Below are positions 59,863 through 64,000 of a stretch of DNA of 64,000 nt, one piece after another (the stretch's first letter is position 1; every line of letters begins with the position of its first letter). A model generated the notes under the pieces. It worked only from the letters and a program-made list of their open reading frames with translations, made no database searches and was not told where the DNA came from. Position numbers and translations under genes: made by a program. Source of the DNA: an uncultured Tessaracoccus sp. (GTDB lineage: Bacteria; Actinomycetota; Actinomycetes; Propionibacteriales; Propionibacteriaceae); assembly GCF_943914565.1 (NCBI RefSeq), contig NZ_CALUCN010000009.1, positions 41,902-105,901 on the forward strand, written 5' to 3'.

Positions 59863-60960
59863 TCAGGGCTCGTGCGGTGCCCGCAGCGTCCGGGGCAGGC
59901 ACTGGTTGGTGAGTGAGGCGCCGGTGAGCTCCGGGAACGCCTCCACGCACCACGCCTCGACCTCGGCGCGGGACTCGAAGCCACCGTCGGCGAACGTGTG
60001 CCAGAGGTCGTGGCCCTTCTGGGCGCCCCAGTCGGTGCTGTGGAGGAGCAGGACCGGCACCTGCGGGAAGCGATCACGCAGTGATTCGTGCATCGCGAGG
60101 ATGTCGGCGGCGAAGAAGGTGTTGGTGCCGTTGGCGGCCACTTGCAGCGGGTCGGAGTTGCCCGGCCGCTTGGCGGACAGTTCCGCCACCCAGTGGCCGT
60201 CGAGCCGGACCTCGTCGAGCGACTCGCGCCACAGCTCCTGCAGCCGGGCCGTGACCTCGTCGTCGCTGCGCGGCGTCTCGGAACGCAGCCCGATGCGCAC
60301 CTCGCCGTCCTCCATGACGAGCTGGAACGGCACGTCGGTGGTGACCCCCGCGAGGCCGGCGTCGTTGCGGGTGACGAGGTCGCAGACGGCGAGCATGCTG
60401 GCGTCGTCGTAGCGGCAGTTGGAGACGTGCGCCGAGCTGAGCCCGCCCCACCAGTCGGCGTACGAGGTGGCGTCCTCCTGCGCGCGGCGGCTGCGGGTCA
60501 ACTGCTGCCATCCGAGCGCCGGGTCGCGCACGACGTCGGTCAGGTAGGTGTCCAGCGCCCGGAGCGCGTCGGCGCGGCTGAGCGTCGCGGTGCTGGTGGA
60601 GCGCTGGGGCTTCGCGGGATCGGGCGACGGCGTGCGCGCTTCGGCGGCCGGCGATCGGGCGGGCTCGGGGGTGGCCGGCGCGTCGCTCGCGGCGGGTTGC
60701 GACGGGGTGGGGCTCTGCGTGGGCGAGATGGGGGCGGCCTCGGCCTCGCCGGGAGCGCTGCTCGCCGCGCCGACCTCCGCCTCGGTGGCGTGGGGGTCTC
60801 CGACGAGCATCGCGACGCCCGCGAGGGTCATGCCGACCACGAGGGCGACCACGGCCGTGAGCGCCACCACGAGCCCGGTACGACGGCGGCGCGGCGGCGG
60901 CAGGTCCGGGGCGTCGTACGGGTCGTGTGCGTACGGGTCGATCCCGTCGTCGTCGGCCAT
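59863..60960 (-). CDS. Membrane-anchored protein of unknown function with Pro/Ser/Ala-rich linker
   Basis: A 365-residue protein: acidic N-terminus, stop-transfer Arg cluster (RRRR near residue 25), one membrane helix (28-53), a low-complexity Pro/Ser/Thr/Ala/Glu linker (60-125), then an extracytoplasmic domain (130-365) with cysteines at about 182, 194, 341 and 354. No family was recognised. ATG 60960 has GAGAAAGGGGG just upstream. The order next to the Trp-associated membrane gene suggests co-transcription but not a shared role. Confidence 0.75.
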   Translation of the reverse strand: MADDDGIDPYAHDPYDAPDLPPPRRRRTGLVVALTAVVALVVGMTLAGVAMLVGDPHATEAEVGAASSAPGEAEAAPISPTQSPTPSQPAASDAPATPEPARSPAAEARTPSPDPAKPQRSTSTATLSRADALRALDTYLTDVVRDPALGWQQLTRSRRAQEDATSYADWWGGLSSAHVSNCRYDDASMLAVCDLVTRNDAGLAGVTTDVPFQLVMEDGEVRIGLRSETPRSDDEVTARLQELWRESLDEVRLDGHWVAELSAKRPGNSDPLQVAANGTNTFFAADILAMHESLRDRFPQVPVLLLHSTDWGAQKGHDLWHTFADGGFESRAEVEAWCVEAFPELTGASLTNQCLPRTLRAPHEP

Positions 60961-61020
60961 GGGGCCCCCTTTCTCGGCGCCCATTGTGCCCCGACGGGGC
61001 ACACGGCGCACGCCCGGGGC

Positions 61021-61392
61021 TCAGATGGTCGGGTCGTGGCCCTCGTCGAGCTCCTCCCACATGCTGCGATGCATCGAGGCTTGACGACGCCGGACGCGCC
61101 ACGTCGTACCCCGCAGCACCATCATCACGGCGGCCAGGAGGGTGGCGACGAATCCCACGACGAGCCACGGGGCACTCGCCACCGCGAGCGCCCCGCCCAG
61201 GACGGAGAGCAACCCGACGAGCACCCCCAGCACCCGCAGGCCCGGGCCGTGCAGCATCAACGACAACGCGAACGCGGCCAGCACGGCCCAGGCCACGCCG
61301 GCGGGTGCGGGGGCCTCGAGCGTCGTTGCCGCGATGCCGACGCCGAGGGCTCCTGCCGCGCCGAACACCGTCGTGGGGCCTCGCCCGGTCAC
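61021..61392 (-). CDS. Trp biosynthesis-associated membrane protein (Trp_oprn_chp family)
   Basis: A 123-residue protein with three to four hydrophobic helices and a cytoplasmic tail ending MWEELDEGHDPTI. It matches the actinobacterial family found right after trpE; function unknown. GTG 61392 overlaps the trpE stop (GTGA). A GTG two codons earlier is possible. Confidence 0.8.
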   Translation of the reverse strand: MTGRGPTTVFGAAGALGVGIAATTLEAPAPAGVAWAVLAAFALSLMLHGPGLRVLGVLVGLLSVLGGALAVASAPWLVVGFVATLLAAVMMVLRGTTWRVRRRQASMHRSMWEELDEGHDPTI

Positions 61393-62864
61393 CGCCACGA
61401 CTCCGCCCTCGCGATCGCGGTCAGCACGGCGCGGGCCTTGTGCCCGCACTCGGCGTCCTCGTTGGCGGGCACCGAGTCGAGCACGATGCCGGCGCCGGAC
61501 TGGACGTGCGCGACGCCGTCGGCCATCACCGCGGTGCGGATCGCGATGGCTGCGTCGGCGTTGCCGGCGAGATCGAAGTAGCCGACGATCCCGCCGTAGC
61601 AGCCACGTCGGGTGGTCTCGAACTCCTCGATGAGTTCCATGGCGCGTACCTTCGGCGCGCCGGAGAGCGTGCCGGCCGGGAAGCAGGCGAGCACCGCGTC
61701 GAGCGCGTGGAGGTCGTCACGCAGCCGCCCGCGCACGGCCGCCTCCATGTGCATGACGTGCGAGTGGCGCCGGACCTGCAGCATCTCCTCGACGACGACG
61801 CTGCCAGGCGCGCAGACGCGCCCCAGGTCGTTGCGGCCGAGGTCGACGAGCATCACGTGTTCGGCGCGCTCCTTCTCGTCGGCGAGCAGCTCGGTCTCGA
61901 GCCTGGCGTCGTCGACGGGGGTGGCGCCACGCGGACGCGACCCGGCGATCGGACGGGTGACGACGTCGCGGTCCTGCACGGTCACGAGGGCCTCAGGCGA
62001 GGCCCCGACGACGCAGTGGTCCTCGAGCGCCAGGAAGTAGAGGTAGGGGCTCGGGTTCGTCGTGCGCAGCGCGCGGTAGACGTCGAACGGGCTGGCGTCG
62101 GTCTCGACGTCGAACCGCTGCGAGACCACCACCTGGAAGACCTCCCCGGCGCGGATCTGCTCCTGGGCCGCGCGGACGAGCCCCTCGAACTCCTCGCTCG
62201 TGCGTTGCCGGCGGACGGTGGGCTCCCCCACCTCGCCGGGGGTGGCCGTGAGCGGGCGGCGCGGGGCGAGCACGCGTTCGCGCATCACCTCGACGCGCGC
62301 GACGGCGTCCGCGTGGGCCTCGGCGACCCGCTCGGGGCTGGCGTCCCAGTTGATCGCGTTGGCGACGAGCCACAGCTCGCCGCGTTCGTGGTCGAGCACG
62401 GCGACGTCGCTGGTGAGCATGACGAGCAGCTCGGGCAGCCCGAGGTCGTCGGTGGTGCGGTCCGGGAGGTGCTCGAGGTGCCGGACCACGTCGTAGCCGA
62501 GGAAGCCGACGAGGCCCGCGTGCAAGGGCGGAAGCCCCGGTTCGGGCTCCGTGGCGAGCTCGTCGAGCGCCTCGCGCAGCAGGTCGAGGGGCAGGCCTTC
62601 GCTGCGCAGCCCGGTGATCGCCCGACCCTGCCAGGCGGCGCGTCCACCCACGGAGCGGAGCACGGCGTCGGAGCGCACCCCGACGATGGACCAGCGGCTC
62701 CACACACCCGCCTCGGCGGATTCGAGCAGGAACGTGTTCGCCCGGCCCCGGCACAGCTGGTCGTAGAGCGCGACGGCGGTGAGGTCATCCGCGACGAGCC
62801 GGGTCCACACGGGCACGACGCGGCGATGGCGGGCGCGCTCGCGGAACTCCTCGAGCGAGATCAC
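61389..62864 (-). CDS. trpE: Anthranilate synthase component I
   Basis: A 491-residue chorismate-utilising enzyme, first step of Trp synthesis. The N-terminal regulatory domain has the LLESAE Trp-binding motif (about residues 47-52). The catalytic domain shows FQVVVSQRF, RPIAGSRPRG, DLGRNDLGRV and the C-terminal GYFDLAGNADAAIAIRTAV. GTG 62864 overlaps the hisI stop (GTGA). trpG and trpD are not in the window. Confidence 0.96.
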   Translation of the reverse strand: MISLEEFRERARHRRVVPVWTRLVADDLTAVALYDQLCRGRANTFLLESAEAGVWSRWSIVGVRSDAVLRSVGGRAAWQGRAITGLRSEGLPLDLLREALDELATEPEPGLPPLHAGLVGFLGYDVVRHLEHLPDRTTDDLGLPELLVMLTSDVAVLDHERGELWLVANAINWDASPERVAEAHADAVARVEVMRERVLAPRRPLTATPGEVGEPTVRRQRTSEEFEGLVRAAQEQIRAGEVFQVVVSQRFDVETDASPFDVYRALRTTNPSPYLYFLALEDHCVVGASPEALVTVQDRDVVTRPIAGSRPRGATPVDDARLETELLADEKERAEHVMLVDLGRNDLGRVCAPGSVVVEEMLQVRRHSHVMHMEAAVRGRLRDDLHALDAVLACFPAGTLSGAPKVRAMELIEEFETTRRGCYGGIVGYFDLAGNADAAIAIRTAVMADGVAHVQSGAGIVLDSVPANEDAECGHKARAVLTAIARAESWR

Positions 62865-63172
62865 GCGAGCTCCCGGAAGAAGCAGGAGTGCTCGCCGGTG
62901 TGGCATGCGGCGCCCGTTTGCCGCACCTGCAGCAGGATCGTGTCGCCGTCGCAGTCGAGGCGCACGTCCTCGACGTGTTGGGCGTGGCCGGAAGTCTCGC
63001 CCTTGACCCACAGCTGCTGCCTGCTGCGCGACCAGTACGTCGCCCGGCGTGTGGCGAGGGTGCGGGCGAGGGCCTCCTCGTTCATCCAGGCCATCATCAG
63101 CACCTCCCCGGTCTCCACGTCCTGGGCGATGGCGGGCACGAGGCCCCGGGAGTCGTAGGTCACGTCTGGCAT
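62861..63172 (-). CDS. hisI: Phosphoribosyl-AMP cyclohydrolase
   Basis: A 103-residue single-function HisI opening the PR-AMP ring. Metal-binding DCDGDTILLQV and a Cys pair in GAACHTGEHSCFF are present, as is the WSRSRQQLWVKGETSGH stretch. ATG 63172 is preferred because a CACAAT -10-like box (63180-63185) lies 7 nt upstream and overlaps the earlier in-frame ATG 63181; the choice is uncertain. It overlaps trpE. hisF, its usual upstream neighbour, is absent. Confidence 0.93.
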   Translation of the reverse strand: MPDVTYDSRGLVPAIAQDVETGEVLMMAWMNEEALARTLATRRATYWSRSRQQLWVKGETSGHAQHVEDVRLDCDGDTILLQVRQTGAACHTGEHSCFFRELA

Positions 63173-63179
63173 GCGGCCC

Positions 63180-63185
63180 ATTGTG
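63180..63185 (-). promoter_or_regulatory. Putative -10 (CACAAT) for hisI-trpE
   Basis: CACAAT on the minus strand within GGCACAATGGG; the same 11-bp string precedes the gene ending at 59863 (60980-60990). It is weaker than the TAGNNT boxes elsewhere. Confidence 0.35.
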
Positions 63186-63299
63186 CCGTACAGGCTGTGG
63201 GTGAGGCCCGACCGCGAACGCCCCGTGGACGGGCACCCCCACGTCCGCTCGACGGGTGCGCAGGCACCCGGCCCCTCGGAGCCGACCCCCGATCACGGT

Positions 63300-63315
63300 T
63301 CGAAAATCAGTTCGA
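63300..63315. promoter_or_regulatory. SOS box-like LexA site TCGAAAATCAGTTCGA
   Basis: Matches the actinobacterial/Gram-positive LexA consensus TCGAAC-N4-GTTCGA at 11 of 12 defined bases (one C to A change in the left arm). It lies 18 bp before the -35 of the DUF222 gene promoter. Several mycobacterial DUF222/13E12 genes are in the LexA regulon, which supports the call. Confidence 0.65.
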
Positions 63316-63333
63316 TTCATTTCGCGCATGCTC

Positions 63334-63361
63334 TTGTGTTGGTACATGCGTTCGGTATACT
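63334..63361 (+). promoter_or_regulatory. Putative promoter of the DUF222 gene
   Basis: TTGTGT (63334-63339), 16-bp spacer, TATACT (63356-63361). Predicted start near 63368; leader about 32 nt containing GAGGGGAGG before the ATG at 63400. Confidence 0.6.
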
Positions 63362-63399
63362 GGTGGCAGATCGAACACCGACGAGGGGAGGCGAGCATC

Positions 63400-64000
63400 A
63401 TGGCCACGGACCGCGCGGCGCTGTCGTTGATGGCTGCCGTGCATGCCCATGAGCAGCGTCAGGCGGTAGAGGTCGCTGAGGTGATCGCCCTCGTGGGAGC
63501 TGCGGACACCTATGAGCTCGAATCAGACCCGTCCCTTCCCGATGCGTTGCGTCTGCGGCGCGTCTCCTCCGGACGTGACGGGGTGCCTGGCCCGGACGAG
63601 GGCTTCCTGTTGGAGGCCGCGGCCGCCATGGGGATGAGCGTCGGGGGCATGCGCGAGCGCATCTCGCAGGCCTACTCGATCCGCGCCCGCCACCCACGCA
63701 TGTGGGAGCTCTTCTGCTCCGGCGGGCTGCCCTGGTGGGTCGCCCGGGAGGTCGAAGAGGCCTGCAAGGAGCTGCCCTTCGACGCCGCCCTCGAAGTGGA
63801 CCGGCAGGCCTCGCACTGCCTCGGCTTCAACTCGTTCTTCGTCATGCTCGACGAACTCTCCCGCTGGGTGCTCGACGCCGACCCGGAGCGTGCGAAGCGG
63901 GAGCGCGAGCTCGCGAAGCAGGAGCGGTTCGTGCACGTGGGCCGCTTCGAGGACGACCACGTCGGCCTGTTCGGCAAGGTTGCTGCCGAAGACGGGGTCC
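63400..64000 (+). CDS. DUF222 (13E12 repeat) family protein, N-terminal part; probable HNH endonuclease
   Basis: 200 codons, open to the window edge, so the C-terminus (where HNH nuclease domains normally lie) is not visible. The segment FLLEAAAAMGMSVGGMRERI, LFCSGGLPWWVAREVEEAC and VLDADPERAKRERELAKQER is typical of DUF222. ATG 63400 has GGGGAGG 8 nt upstream. An SOS-type box and a strong promoter precede it, suggesting induction by DNA damage. DUF222-HNH genes are multi-copy in many actinobacteria and are linked to intervening mobile units; no mobility is proven here. Confidence 0.78.
   Translation, partial: MATDRAALSLMAAVHAHEQRQAVEVAEVIALVGAADTYELESDPSLPDALRLRRVSSGRDGVPGPDEGFLLEAAAAMGMSVGGMRERISQAYSIRARHPRMWELFCSGGLPWWVAREVEEACKELPFDAALEVDRQASHCLGFNSFFVMLDELSRWVLDADPERAKRERELAKQERFVHVGRFEDDHVGLFGKVAAEDGV

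Noticed and set aside
63371..63386. Possible second SOS box beginning TCGAAC before the DUF222 gene
   Set aside because: Only the left half-site matches; the right half bears no resemblance to GTTCGA.
63400..64000. Mobile intron or insertion sequence at the window end
   Set aside because: No transposase, reverse transcriptase or terminal repeats are visible; only a DUF222 N-terminus with its own promoter.

Overview
The window is about 64 kb of very GC-rich (about 70% by eye) chromosomal DNA from an actinobacterium. GTG starts are frequent, -10 boxes are mostly of the form TAGNNT, and many genes are actinobacterial markers: DUF6167/DUF948 beside alaS, an HGxxPAAW protein beside trpC, a bifunctional-type PriA/HisA, the RelA/SpoT-apt-secF-secD-yajC-ruvBAC-yebC block and a DUF222 gene. 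Gene content and order suggest the Propionibacteriaceae or a nearby family; the genus cannot be told from sequence alone. No tRNA, rRNA, CRISPR array, insertion sequence or prophage was seen. No gene-free stretch exceeds 300 bases; the largest gaps are 63173-63399 (227 bp, promoter plus SOS box), 226-415 (190 bp), 22984-23115 (132 bp, divergent promoter plus operator), 58094-58211 (118 bp) and 51476-51583 (108 bp, divergent promoters).

Layout. 1-616: 5' part of efp (minus strand), then a CsbD stress protein. 638-6037: lactate utilisation (lutC, lutB, lutA, lldP) with a GntR/FCD regulator. 6018-15776: tightly packed minus-strand run rarA-DUF948-DUF6167-alaS-ruvX-mltG-aroE-aroC-aroK-aroB, continuing into the lactate genes. 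15867-18647: a luciferase-like monooxygenase convergent with aspS. 18752-24990: sugar ABC importer without an ATPase gene, LacI regulator and a divergent glycogen-debranching-type glucosidase. 24977-28260: hisS, a metallo-hydrolase and a DUF349 protein. 28286-38308: rsh, a K+ channel, apt, secF, secD, yajC, ruvB, ruvA, ruvC, yebC. 38379-43027: lipid-type cassette (PlsC-like, LarA-like, fatty acyl reductase-HAD fusion) fused by overlap to the end of the histidine operon hisD-C-B-H-A (43020-47400). 47412-51475: a membrane protein and dnaE. 51584-54355: a GH2-like/DUF2804 fusion whose two catalytic glutamates are glutamines. 54359-62864: tryptophan genes (trpE, a Trp-associated membrane protein, trpC, trpB, trpA) mixed with Sco, MutY, a DUF2231-cytochrome b5 fusion and an anchored unknown. 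62861-63172: hisI. 63400-64000: 5' part of a DUF222 (13E12/HNH) gene behind an SOS-type box.

How the genes work together. Most of the backbone is conserved housekeeping (shikimate, His, Trp, tRNA charging, Holliday-junction processing, protein export, stringent response, replication). Against the usual actinobacterial order three cassettes look inserted: lactate catabolism between aroB and efp, sugar uptake between aspS and hisS, and the lipid-type cassette between hisA and yebC. The his locus is split: hisI sits with trpE, and hisF is in neither expected place. Genes are joined by many 4-bp ATGA/GTGA overlaps and by four TGACATG junctions. About ten genes have a TAGNNT or TACAGT box 6-9 nt before the start codon, suggesting widespread leaderless transcription.
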